64,000 bases of DNA from Chloroflexota bacterium (GTDB lineage Bacteria > Chloroflexota > Anaerolineae > Aggregatilineales > Phototrophicaceae), in NCBI GenBank assembly GCA_026708115.1, contig JAPOVL010000021.1, positions 124,001 to 188,000 of the forward strand. The letters are read 5' to 3'. Shown here piece by piece: positions 7,526 to 15,245 of the stretch. The position numbers were made by a program, and so were the translations under genes. The notes below the pieces were generated by a model, which ran no database searches, was not told the DNA's origin, and saw only the letters and a program-made list of their open reading frames with translations. Position 1 is the first letter of the stretch, and every line of letters starts with the position of its first letter.

Positions 7526-7911
7526 CAATACAATCAGACAATACTCCTCGATGGATTCAAACACTTGGCATAATACTAGGTATTGTTGTCGCCGGGTGGG
7601 GTCCAATTATTGTATTGTTTATCTGGTTAAATGGGCAATTTACCGGTATACAGGGGCAATTAACAAGTTTAAGTTCTGAGATCGCTCAGGTCGATACCAG
7701 TCTGACAGCAAGAATTGACGCCGTAAAGTCTAGCCTAACATCAAGAATCGACTCCGTAGAGTCTAGCCTAACAGCAAGAATCGACGCCGTAGAAACCAAG
7801 TTTGATAACAAGTTCGATAACCTAGCTGACATGATGATCGTAGCACATACCAACGGCAATGTCACAGAAGCGGAGCTTGTCGAAATCTGGGGGCGCATCA
7901 AAGTGCCATGA
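7522..7911 (+). CDS. Small membrane-anchored coiled-coil protein with 11-residue repeats
   Basis: A 129-residue protein with a short N-terminal stretch, one transmembrane helix (about residues 14-36) and a coiled coil made of near-identical 11-residue units (SLTARIDAVKS, SLTSRIDSVES, SLTARIDAVET, then the diverged KFDNKFDNLAD). The first three units are 33-nt direct repeats at 7699-7797. A short acidic tail follows. Hendecad repeats form slightly right-handed coiled coils, so a membrane-attached rod or oligomeriser is likely. A GTG at 7477 would add 15 residues; the ATG is preferred because of the ATGA overlap. Function unknown. Confidence 0.65.
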   Translation: MTIQSDNTPRWIQTLGIILGIVVAGWGPIIVLFIWLNGQFTGIQGQLTSLSSEIAQVDTSLTARIDAVKSSLTSRIDSVESSLTARIDAVETKFDNKFDNLADMMIVAHTNGNVTEAELVEIWGRIKVP

Positions 7912-7916
7912 CTTAA

Positions 7917-8285
7917 TCAATCACGGTCAAGTCTCTTAACCGTCGTCAGCTCCACGTGCAACGCCGTGAGCGGCATGTATTCAATCTCCCAATAGTCAGC
8001 GAGAACAAAACGAATAAGTTGTTGAGCTTCGCCAAATGGGATATCCCAAAAACGGTCTTGACCGGTCATCCAGTCCGCCAAATTGCGAACGAACTGGACC
8101 GGCAAGTTCCCAACCGATTGCGATACGTGTTCACTCCGAGCTTGTTTGATAAAGCCCTCCGTCCAGTAAACAGTCCGACGGTTTCGCGTATATTGGCGTA
8201 GTTCCCTCGGTATCGGCGGTTGCCCCTCTTCGGACATCTTTTTGTCAATGAAACTGCGATAATCTGATAAGCTACTGTCAGACAT
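7917..8285 (-). CDS. Hypothetical protein, 122 residues
   Basis: The start is well supported: AAAGGAG sits seven bases before the ATG and a perfect TATAAT (complement at 8323-8328) lies about 38 bp further upstream, though its -35 is weak. The protein is soluble, mixed charge, aromatic-rich in the middle (VYWTEGF, DRFWDIPFGEAQ) and rich in hydrophobic residues near the end. It converges on the coiled-coil membrane gene with a 5-bp gap. No domain was recognised. Confidence 0.6.
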   Translation of the reverse strand: MSDSSLSDYRSFIDKKMSEEGQPPIPRELRQYTRNRRTVYWTEGFIKQARSEHVSQSVGNLPVQFVRNLADWMTGQDRFWDIPFGEAQQLIRFVLADYWEIEYMPLTALHVELTTVKRLDRD

Positions 8286-8423
8286 TTTGATCTCCTTTGT
8301 AATTGCACACTCTCACTTCAAGATTATATGTTCATAATGCTGACATTGCTGAACCAGATGAGCGCAATTTTGCTGGCCCAAGAAGTGTGGCTATATAGTT
8401 CGCGTAATTCATTGCCCTCCAAC

Positions 8424-8452
8424 TTGCGCGTATTCCTAAAAACCTGTATACT
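8424..8452 (+). promoter_or_regulatory. Sigma-70 promoter of a small RNA candidate
   Basis: TTGCGC followed after exactly 17 bp by TATACT. Transcription would start near 8459, immediately before a stem-loop and about 105 nt before a strong terminator. Confidence 0.55.
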
Positions 8453-8458
8453 AACGGT

Positions 8459-8563
8459 AAGCAAGCAGACGCTAAATGATCCTTTGGTTGAGCTTTCTAA
8501 TCTGTTTGCTGTCGTACCCTGGAGCAGGCCGGTACACCTAGAAGCCGGCCTTCTCCCTTTTTT
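8459..8563 (+). ncRNA. Candidate small RNA or attenuated leader, about 105 nt
   Basis: The transcript predicted from the TTGCGC/TATACT promoter contains a first stem (AGCAAGCAGA at 8460-8469 with TCTGTTTGCT at 8501-8510, one G-U pair) and ends in a canonical intrinsic terminator. It contains no plausible gene. Two readings fit: an independent small RNA, or a terminating leader controlling the 55-codon gene that starts 32 bp further on. It resembles no RNA family I recognise. Confidence 0.45.
8521..8563 (+). terminator. Rho-independent terminator
   Basis: GGAGCAGGCCGG pairs with CCGGCCTTCTCC around a 12-nt loop with a single mismatch, followed by CTTTTTT. No protein gene lies directly upstream on this strand, which is why a small RNA or attenuator is proposed. 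Confidence 0.75.
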
Positions 8564-8594
8564 CAAATTGAAGCGAGTCAATCGGAATAAAGAT

Positions 8595-8762
8595 ATGAGC
8601 GAAAAGAACGAACCGAAAGACGGCGAAAAACGTCAGGCAGGGCGTCCGCCAGAACGTGAAGTCAGGTTAATCCCCGACACGCCGGAGAACATCGCTAAAT
8701 CTCTATTCGGTATCCAGTCGGATAACCCAAACCTTGATGAACTACGAGGCACGAAAGACTGA
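8595..8762 (+). CDS. Small GRPP-type hypothetical protein, 55 residues
   Basis: A short charged protein (MSEKNEPKDGEKRQ, then AGRPPEREVRLIPDTPENI and a helix KSLFG). A basic AGRPPER core followed by IPDTPENIAKSLF recurs, to my knowledge, in small uncharacterised bacterial and phage proteins, and looks like a minor-groove-contacting arm plus a helix. The start is chosen at the ATG after the terminator; GGAATAAAG is a weak ribosome binding site. Its 3' end overlaps a possible frameshifted gene. Confidence 0.5.
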   Translation: MSEKNEPKDGEKRQAGRPPEREVRLIPDTPENIAKSLFGIQSDNPNLDELRGTKD

Positions 8763-8872
8763 GGTATGACTTTGGTACTTTCGCGTATAATTCCCCTATA
8801 TTTACATTCTGCAAAAAATTTGCACAGGCGGCTGGCGTACACGAACTTGATTGGCAAGTCGAATATGAATAA
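8737..8872 (+). pseudogene. Small frameshifted gene
   Basis: An ATG at 8737 opens MNYEARKTEV and then meets TGA. One base over, the next frame is open from 8740 to a TAA at 8870-8872 and reads as believable protein (YDFGTFAYNSPIFTF, then CKKFAQAAGVHELDWQVEYE). Joining the two by a single-base shift near 8763-8768 gives a 45-residue protein overlapping the end of the preceding gene. A decayed gene is most likely; a recoding site is possible but no standard slippery motif is seen. Confidence 0.35.
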
Positions 8873-8875
8873 CCG

Positions 8876-9859
8876 TTACCCCCGCACCTTCCGCTCCAAA
8901 ACACGCGCCCCCTCACCCTGAGCCGCCACCCACTCCCCCACAGCCGCCACAGCGCGATGCATCCCATATGTCGGCCGCGCATGACCCAGCCCCGTCATCT
9001 TGACGATGTACTCGCCCGGCCCCTCACGCGGGGAGAGCGAAATCATCGTGTGTTGGTCAATCGTGGGTTCTTCAATCACAGCTTCAAAGACAGCCGCGTC
9101 GCGGCGCGGGTCGGCATAAGCGCGCAGCAGGGCAATATGAATATCGCCGTGGCGGCTGCGGGTCGCTTCAAAGCGCGCCACCAGCGTCGCGGCATCGAGC
9201 GGCGAGTACAGAAACAGCTGAGGCATCTCCAACTCCTTGATGATCGCGGGATGGGCTACCGGCGTCGCGTTGCGCTTGTAAAGGAAAAAGTAGGCGCGGC
9301 GACCCTCGCGATAGGCTTTGGCTTCGTATTTGCTGCGAAAGCGCCCGGGCAAATCGCGCGCCCAGGGCGTCGCCAGGGCATTTGTGAGTCCCGCAGAATC
9401 CCTAAAAGTCTCATGCGCCAGTTCGGCATAGGCCAGCACGTCCGTCGCCAGCAGCAGCCTGCCGCCCGCTGCCATGCGGCTTGCGAGCAGGTCGACAGTT
9501 TCGCGCTTGATCAGCCGGCGGCGGCTGTGCTTCTTTTTGAACCAGGGATCGGGAAAGTTGATATGAAACTCGGCCACGGACTCCGGGGCCAGCAAGTGCG
9601 CCAGCGCCGTTTCCGCCCGCGTATGAATCGCTCGCGCATTGCGCAGCCCTAGCTTGCCGATCTTGTGCTCGGCTCTGTCCATGGCCTGGCTGGATATCTC
9701 CAGGCCGATGACATTGGCGTCTTGGCGCGTTTGCGCCAGATTGACAAGATAATCGCCATTGCCGAAACCAATCTCGACTAGCAGAGGTCGAGATTCTGGA
9801 AACAACTCCGCCAAGTCCAGCGGCCAGCTTAGGTTCAGGTAGTTGAGCTTACGGGGCAT
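8876..9859 (-). CDS. trmB: tRNA (guanine-46-N7)-methyltransferase with C-terminal extension
   Basis: The first 210 residues match TrmB: SAM-binding VEIGFGNGDYLVNLA, acidic loop GLEIS, and the hallmark NFPDPWFKKKHSRRR followed by LLLATD. The enzyme makes m7G46 in tRNA variable loops. The protein is 327 residues; about 115 extra residues after the Rossmann fold (from ATPVAHPAIIKEL onward) form an added domain not found in the usual 210-240-residue enzyme. It marks the end of the A+T-rich island and the return to core sequence, and its stop lies 3 bp from the stop of the frameshifted fragment. Confidence 0.92.
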   Translation of the reverse strand: MPRKLNYLNLSWPLDLAELFPESRPLLVEIGFGNGDYLVNLAQTRQDANVIGLEISSQAMDRAEHKIGKLGLRNARAIHTRAETALAHLLAPESVAEFHINFPDPWFKKKHSRRRLIKRETVDLLASRMAAGGRLLLATDVLAYAELAHETFRDSAGLTNALATPWARDLPGRFRSKYEAKAYREGRRAYFFLYKRNATPVAHPAIIKELEMPQLFLYSPLDAATLVARFEATRSRHGDIHIALLRAYADPRRDAAVFEAVIEEPTIDQHTMISLSPREGPGEYIVKMTGLGHARPTYGMHRAVAAVGEWVAAQGEGARVLERKVRG

Positions 9860-9919
9860 CTGACAATCATTTGCGGGTGGAAACTGGACTCTAGCCCTGT
9901 GAAAACAGAAAAGGATGCC

Positions 9920-11164
9920 TCACGACGGCGCGGCCACGGGATGCTTGCGTTTCAAGGTTTCCGGAACGAAAAACAGGAAAATGCTGGCGGCTGCCAGCCC
10001 GGAACCGGCGATGACCCAGACCGCCGAGCTCAGCACCAGGATATCGGCGATGGCGCCGACGACCAGCGGCGCGCCGGTATGGCCCAGATCGCCGATCAAG
10101 CGCCAGACGCCCAGGAACTCCCCGCGCGATTGAATTGGTGAAAGGTCCGAACCGAGCGTCATCATGGATCCCGCGCCCAGACCATTGCCGACGCCGATCA
10201 TGAGGGCAGCGAAGAGCAAGCCGCCAAAGGTCGAGGTTAGCGGAATCAGCGCCATGCCCAGCGCCTGAATAGCGAAGCAGGGTACGATGGCGAACTTGCG
10301 CCCGAAGCGATCCATCAGCCAACCCGCCACCACGAACAAGCTGAAATCGACCGCGACCGACAGGCTGACGATTAGACCAATCTGGTCGACGGCGAGACCG
10401 AGCATTTCAGCCGCGAACAAGGGGATGATCACCGTCCTGCCCGCGCGGATCATCTGCGCGAAAACTTGCGCCGTGCCCGCCGACGCCAGCACGCGATAAT
10501 TGCTCTGCAGTACGGTCAAAACGTGCAACTGATGGCCCTGAGCGTCGCTGGCGGCGCCTGAGTCTTCCGCGCGATTGCGCGTGTAGAGCGCGACGCAAAT
10601 CACCCCGATCGCCGTCACCGCGCCACAAAAGAGGAAGCCGAAGCGCAAGCCCAGCAGACCGGCGACGATGCCGCCGACAGCCGGACCCAGAAAGCCGCCC
10701 AGCCGATGTGTGCCGCCATACATGGAGATCGCCTTGCCGCGCTGTTCCAGCTTGACGTTGTCAGTGATGTAAACGTGAGCCGATACGGTGTACATCGCGC
10801 GGCCGAAACCGGCGATCATGCGCAGCATCAAAACGACCCAAACTGATTGCGAGACGAAGAGCAGGGTGACGGAAACCATGGTCAAGGCGATGCCCATCAT
10901 CATCACCTGTTTGTTGCCAAAGCGCCGTTGCAGCATGCCGGTAGGCACATCAGCGACCAGCGTTCCCAGACCTTCTCCGGCCAGTATCAGTCCGATGAGG
11001 CCATAACCGATTTCAAAACTGCTGGCATACAGGGGCAAAATGGGCACCAGAAGCCCGTTGCCCAATGTGATCATCAGCGCCGGCAAGTAGAAAGGCAGGA
11101 CCAGGGTCCACAATCCGGAAAGCCGCTTTGCGGGCTGTTTGAGTTCGCCGGTCGCTTCAGGCAT
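9920..11164 (-). CDS. MFS transporter, 12 transmembrane segments
   Basis: A 414-residue membrane protein with the MFS loop 2-3 motif (VADVPTGMLQRRFGNKQVMMMG, matching GxxxDRxGRR loosely), a central cytoplasmic linker (about 190-215) and a second half with GWLMDRFGRKFAIV. Two-fold 6+6 architecture and length fit drug/proton antiporters such as the multidrug-resistance or YfcJ-type exporters. The substrate cannot be read from sequence. It is 60 bp from trmB and 38 bp from the aminotransferase on the same strand, so cotranscription with the aminotransferase is likely. Confidence 0.88.
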   Translation of the reverse strand: MPEATGELKQPAKRLSGLWTLVLPFYLPALMITLGNGLLVPILPLYASSFEIGYGLIGLILAGEGLGTLVADVPTGMLQRRFGNKQVMMMGIALTMVSVTLLFVSQSVWVVLMLRMIAGFGRAMYTVSAHVYITDNVKLEQRGKAISMYGGTHRLGGFLGPAVGGIVAGLLGLRFGFLFCGAVTAIGVICVALYTRNRAEDSGAASDAQGHQLHVLTVLQSNYRVLASAGTAQVFAQMIRAGRTVIIPLFAAEMLGLAVDQIGLIVSLSVAVDFSLFVVAGWLMDRFGRKFAIVPCFAIQALGMALIPLTSTFGGLLFAALMIGVGNGLGAGSMMTLGSDLSPIQSRGEFLGVWRLIGDLGHTGAPLVVGAIADILVLSSAVWVIAGSGLAAASIFLFFVPETLKRKHPVAAPS

Positions 11165-11202
11165 TGAGATAGTTTAGCGCCTGCGGCTGGAATGTGAAGT
11201 GT

Positions 11203-12399
11203 TCAGTCGCCGCTGTGCTCGCCTATGACGCGGGCAAGAATCTCGATCGCGCGGACAATGGTTGATTCATCTGACATGGTGAAGTTGAGGCGCATGGTGC
11301 CCAGGCCCGCCTTTTGATCGATGAAAAAATACTTGCCGGGGACGAAGGCAACTTTTTGATCGACCGCTTTCCAATAGATCTCCTCGGCATCAAGTCCGTC
11401 GGGTCCGTCGATCCAGATGAACATGCCGCCCTCCGGTTTCGTCCAGCGATAGACCTTGGGCATGAACTCGTCCATGGCAGCCAGCATGGCTTCCTGACGC
11501 GGTCGGTAGAGGTCGATGATTTTTGGCAATTGCCGGTCCAGGTAGCCGCCGCGGATGTACTCGGTCGCCAGCGCCTGGGCATAAGTATTGCTGTGCAGAT
11601 CCGCGCCCTGTTTGGCAATGCGCATCCAGTGATGGATCGCCTTGGGCGCAATGCAAAAGCCGAGGCGAAGCCCGGGCGCAAACACTTTGGAGACCGTGCT
11701 GACATAGACAGTATTTTCCGGCGCGAAGGTGAAAAATGGCGCGATTGGCTCGCCGCGGTAACGCAGATCGCTGTAAGGATCGTCCTCGATGACAAGCGCC
11801 TCGAATCGCTTGACGATCTCCGCCACTTCTCGACGCCTGCTCGCGCTGAGCGTGCGGCCGGTGGGGTTTTGAAATGTAGAAACGAGATAAATGAATTTCA
11901 CCGAGCGCTTTTCCAAGAGTTTGACAAGTGATTCGGGGATGATGCCCTCATCATCAGTTTCTATATCTACGTATCTCGGTTCGTAGGCGTTGAAGGCGGT
12001 GATCGCGCCCAGGTAGCTGGGCGATTCCAGCGCAACGAAATCGCCGGGCGTGATCAATACTTTGGCCAGCGTATCCAGTACACTTTGTGAGCCGTTGAAG
12101 ACCAAAATGTCTTCGGCGCTGGTCTGCACTTGTTTGGCTGATAGATAGTCCACCAGCGCTTCTCGAAAGGGCGTAAAGCCTTCCGTCAGATCGTATTGCA
12201 GCGCAGCTGCGCCGTAGCGATCGAGCACGGTTTCGTTGATTCGGTACAGATCTTCAAGCGGGAAACTTTGCGGCGCCGGGATGCCCCCGGCCAGCGATAT
12301 CATGCCCGGTTGGGAAACGACCGCGAGAATCTCGCGGATGGCGTTGCTTTGCATATTTAAGGTACGTTGGCTGAGCAGTTTTTGGAATTTCTTTGACAT
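11203..12399 (-). CDS. PLP-dependent class I/II aminotransferase (2-aminoadipate/MocR-type)
   Basis: A 398-residue fold-type I aminotransferase without the N-terminal DNA-binding domain of MocR regulators. Key features are FNGSQSVLDTLAKVL, FQNPTGRTLS (substrate-binding Asn), EDDPYSDLRY (cofactor Asp) and STVSKVFAPGLRLGF with the Schiff-base lysine. The opening MSKKFQKLLSQRTLNMQSNAIREIL and PGMISLAGGIPAP are typical of LysN/kynurenine-type enzymes that transaminate 2-aminoadipate, aromatic or branched-chain amino acids. The exact substrate is uncertain. Confidence 0.88.
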   Translation of the reverse strand: MSKKFQKLLSQRTLNMQSNAIREILAVVSQPGMISLAGGIPAPQSFPLEDLYRINETVLDRYGAAALQYDLTEGFTPFREALVDYLSAKQVQTSAEDILVFNGSQSVLDTLAKVLITPGDFVALESPSYLGAITAFNAYEPRYVDIETDDEGIIPESLVKLLEKRSVKFIYLVSTFQNPTGRTLSASRRREVAEIVKRFEALVIEDDPYSDLRYRGEPIAPFFTFAPENTVYVSTVSKVFAPGLRLGFCIAPKAIHHWMRIAKQGADLHSNTYAQALATEYIRGGYLDRQLPKIIDLYRPRQEAMLAAMDEFMPKVYRWTKPEGGMFIWIDGPDGLDAEEIYWKAVDQKVAFVPGKYFFIDQKAGLGTMRLNFTMSDESTIVRAIEILARVIGEHSGD

Positions 12400-12416
12400 G
12401 GGGCTTCGACCTTAGA

Positions 12417-12442
12417 CAAAAAACCGACGCAAGATTGGTCGG
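12417..12442 (-). terminator. Rho-independent terminator after the sigma factor gene
   Basis: On the minus strand CCGAC and GTCGG pair around a 9-nt loop and are followed by TTTTTTG. It lies 30 bp after the stop of the sigma gene and separates it from the aminotransferase. Confidence 0.65.
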
Positions 12443-12471
12443 CTCGTCTCACAATTGTTGTGGAGCGTAAT

Positions 12472-13641
12472 TCAACCCAGGTAGTCGCGCAGGTTATGCG
12501 CAAGCTGTGGATGACGAAGGCGGCGCAGCGCTTCCTTTTCCAGCTGGCGGATGCGTTCGCGGCTCAAACCGAATTTATTGGCGATCTCTTCCAGGGTATG
12601 CGGCTCGCCACCGCCAAGCCCGAAGCGCAAACGCAGAATATGACTTTGGCGCGGCGTTAATTCCGCCAGCACTTCGTCTATGGTTTCCTCAAGCAGGTTT
12701 TGCGTGGCCGAATCCACCGGGCTTATGGTTTCCTGGTCTTCGATAAAGTCGCCAAATTCGCTGTCCCCGTCGTCGCCGACCGGCCGTTCCAGGGCGATGG
12801 CATGCTGGCTGGCATCCAGCATAGCACGTACTGCTTCCGCCGCAACTTCCATCGCCACCGCGATTTCTTCGGCAGTTGGGCGCCTGCCCAAGGTCTGTTC
12901 CAGGTCTTGTGCGGCCCGGTACATTTGACGGATACGTTCGGTCATGTGCAGCGGAATGCGAATCGTGCGCGTTTTTTGCGCCAGGGCCCGGGTGATGGCC
13001 TGACGGATCCACCAAGTGGCATAAGTGCTAAATCGATTGCCGCGCGAGTAATCGTACTTGTCAACCGCCCGCATCAAACCAACATTGCCTTCCTGGATCA
13101 GATCAGGGAAGGGCAGACCTTGGCCCATATAACGTTTGGCGATGCTCACTACCAGACGTGTATTGGCGCGTCCCAAGTGTTCACGGGCGCACTGCCCGTC
13201 GAAGACAAGCCGACGCAAATGACGTCGCCAACGGGCGCTCTTTTCCAGGACATCAGGCTGTTCAAGCCGGTGCCGCGCCTTTAGCCCGCGCTCAATGCGT
13301 TTCGCCAGGTCGATTTCATCCGCAGCGGTGAGCAGCGGTTCTTGCGCCATCTGACGAAAATAAAGTCCGACGGGGTCGTCGGACGGGATTGCGCTGATAT
13401 CCGCTACCGTGGAATCTCGCGGCCTGTCGCGGTTTTCATAGTCCTGTTCGATAAGCTCTGTGATGTGCTTCGCCTGGGGAGCGTCACCGTCTCGTCTAAG
13501 TTCTATTCCAAGCTCGTCCAACTCGAACAATATATTACGCAACGCGGCGCGGTCGTCTCCATCATCATCAAGCGCTTCAATAATCTGTTCATAAGTCAAA
13601 TAACCGCGTTTGTCCGCCAACTCGACCAGTACTTGTATCAC
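12472..13641 (-). CDS. RNA polymerase sigma-70 family factor (RpoD/SigA-like)
   Basis: 389 residues in group 1/2 sigma order: a short 1.1-like N-terminal helical domain (LVELADKRGYLTYEQIIEAL), region 1.2 (DPVGLYFRQMAQEPLLTAADEIDLAKRIERG), region 2 (NTRLVVSIAKRYMGQGLPFPDLIQEGNVGLMRAVDKYDY, then FSTYATWWIRQAITRAL), region 3, and region 4 (LEEIANKFGLSRERIRQLEKEALRRLRHP). It directs polymerase to -10/-35 promoters like those found in this window. GTG start with AGAGG eight bases upstream. Length suits a primary or closely related alternative factor; which one cannot be decided without the rest of the genome. Confidence 0.93.
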   Translation of the reverse strand: MIQVLVELADKRGYLTYEQIIEALDDDGDDRAALRNILFELDELGIELRRDGDAPQAKHITELIEQDYENRDRPRDSTVADISAIPSDDPVGLYFRQMAQEPLLTAADEIDLAKRIERGLKARHRLEQPDVLEKSARWRRHLRRLVFDGQCAREHLGRANTRLVVSIAKRYMGQGLPFPDLIQEGNVGLMRAVDKYDYSRGNRFSTYATWWIRQAITRALAQKTRTIRIPLHMTERIRQMYRAAQDLEQTLGRRPTAEEIAVAMEVAAEAVRAMLDASQHAIALERPVGDDGDSEFGDFIEDQETISPVDSATQNLLEETIDEVLAELTPRQSHILRLRFGLGGGEPHTLEEIANKFGLSRERIRQLEKEALRRLRHPQLAHNLRDYLG

Positions 13642-13766
13642 GATGAAACCTCTGACTGTGTATAGGTGAATAAGCTTAGTATTTCTATTTGACTGTAAAT
13701 GTGCAGACGAGTCTAAAACCTATTTTGTAGGAAGTGTCGAGGGTATGTCAATTGAGAGTTTTTAAC

Positions 13767-13806
13767 AAAAAAACATACCGGCTCGCTGTCGGTTTTTGAC
13801 AGTGAG
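13767..13806 (-). terminator. Possible terminator after the 414-residue membrane protein
   Basis: On the minus strand a 9-bp stem (CTCACTGTC with GACAGCGAG, one G-U pair) with a 7-nt loop is followed, after 8 bases, by seven T. The gap before the T-run makes it weaker than usual. The remaining interval 13642-13913 shows no gene. Confidence 0.4.
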
Positions 13807-13913
13807 GCAAAGGCGCGAAAACAGGGGCATGTAGCCGGCTGATTGGCGCCGGATTAGAATTCAATTAGTCTCGGCCACCTCATTGGTTTATAAGGAGCGG
13901 GAACAAGATCGCC

Positions 13914-15158
13914 CTAGCGAGATAGTATCCTGTTGACGATACCGAACCAGAATGGCGCGCCTTGCGCCGCGGCAATGACAGTAGCAGCAATACCAAATAG
14001 TTTGCCGAGCAACAGCCCCGGCCAACCGTCTGGATTGTTTTCGGGCAAGTAATTCCAAAGATTGTTAGGGTTGCCGCGTGCTGGATGATCGGCGGAATAG
14101 GCGCCGACATCTTCCATGAACCAACCGATGGGCAAGCGCAGATTCTGGATATCTTGCAGCCTGTTGGCCAGTTCTGCCCCCGTCCCGATAACATCTTCCG
14201 CGCCGCTCTCGGTTTGTGCCTGGTTTGCGGCAAAGCCCTGGTCCCCTCCTGCCGCGTCATCGACCTCGGTTTGCAACTGTCCGCTTTGTACCGAGAAACT
14301 CACCTCGCTGCTGATTTGCTCGCGTCTGATTGGATCTTCCCACAGGGTACGGGCGATATGCAAAGTGTCGACATTGACCGTCAGCGCGATTGTCAGCGCC
14401 ACGACAACGGACAAGTTCTTCATTTTCGCCGCGTAACTGGAGCTGGCGCGCGCCATCGCGCTGTTGAACCAGTTTTCTAGGTTGACACGGACCTCGTCCA
14501 CGGACTGCGCGCTGGCCATGACCGCCGACAGCGCGCTCCTGAAATAGGGATTGTCATTCTGGAGCATGCCCGCCATCACAGAGGCGTCATCTGTGGGCTG
14601 TAGACCGAGCTGACCAATTTGATCGTCTATCTGGTTCAAGACATCGCTAAGCGCGCTGCGAACCTGTCTATGCTGAACAAATCGCAGCGACTGCCGCAAC
14701 TCCGTCATACCTTGGCCCGTGCTCATGACGCGGTTGACCATGAGGCGCAGACCGCGCCGTTCGGGGCCGGCCGGCATGCCGTCAATGATATTGAGCAAGT
14801 CGCCGAACATTTGCTGGTCGGATTCAACTTTCACCGTCTTCAATACGACATCTACAAAGGTCGCCGGTTCAATCCAGTCGACCGTCCCTATCGGACCGCC
14901 GGCTATTTTCTGCGCTTCCATCTCCGTGATACGCTGGTTCGGCATCACCGGGTCCGCTTTGACGAGTTGGATGAGCGGATGCGTATACACTTTTGCCCGC
15001 ATCACCGGGTCCTGTATGATCCCATCCAAGGTATTGCGGAGATTGCGCGATCGCAATCGCGTCGCCCTTGACAACAAAGAGTTTGTCTCTGTTACCAGAA
15101 TGCTCAGCAAGATATACACGAAGATCATGCCGACGATGACTTCAACAATTGCAGCCAA
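13914..15158 (-). CDS. Conserved membrane protein of unknown function, 414 residues
   Basis: An N-terminal membrane helix (about residues 5-24) starts with VEVIVGMIFVYILLSILVTETNSLL. A long helical cytoplasmic region follows, then a WFNSAMARASSSYAAKMKN motif directly before a second membrane helix with NVDTLHIARTLWEDPIRRE. The C-terminus carries a hydrophobic segment ending GAPFWFGIVNRIL. This layout recurs, to my knowledge, in many bacteria as an uncharacterised family. The W-F-N..M.R...Y and GAPFWF signatures look conserved and would be the place to test function. It is followed downstream by a possible terminator and preceded by the SH3 protein gene with an 87-bp gap, probably one operon. 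Confidence 0.7.
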   Translation of the reverse strand: MAAIVEVIVGMIFVYILLSILVTETNSLLSRATRLRSRNLRNTLDGIIQDPVMRAKVYTHPLIQLVKADPVMPNQRITEMEAQKIAGGPIGTVDWIEPATFVDVVLKTVKVESDQQMFGDLLNIIDGMPAGPERRGLRLMVNRVMSTGQGMTELRQSLRFVQHRQVRSALSDVLNQIDDQIGQLGLQPTDDASVMAGMLQNDNPYFRSALSAVMASAQSVDEVRVNLENWFNSAMARASSSYAAKMKNLSVVVALTIALTVNVDTLHIARTLWEDPIRREQISSEVSFSVQSGQLQTEVDDAAGGDQGFAANQAQTESGAEDVIGTGAELANRLQDIQNLRLPIGWFMEDVGAYSADHPARGNPNNLWNYLPENNPDGWPGLLLGKLFGIAATVIAAAQGAPFWFGIVNRILSR

Positions 15159-15245
15159 GCCCGATCCCTTTCGCTGCCGCAGGGTAGATTTTAGAACATA
15201 TGTTGGATTGGAATTTAGTATAGCGCAAGCCTAATTCACCGCAAG

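Noticed and set aside
7699..7797. Three 33-nt direct repeats that could suggest a CRISPR array
   Set aside because: They are contiguous, in frame and encode coiled-coil units; there are no spacers.
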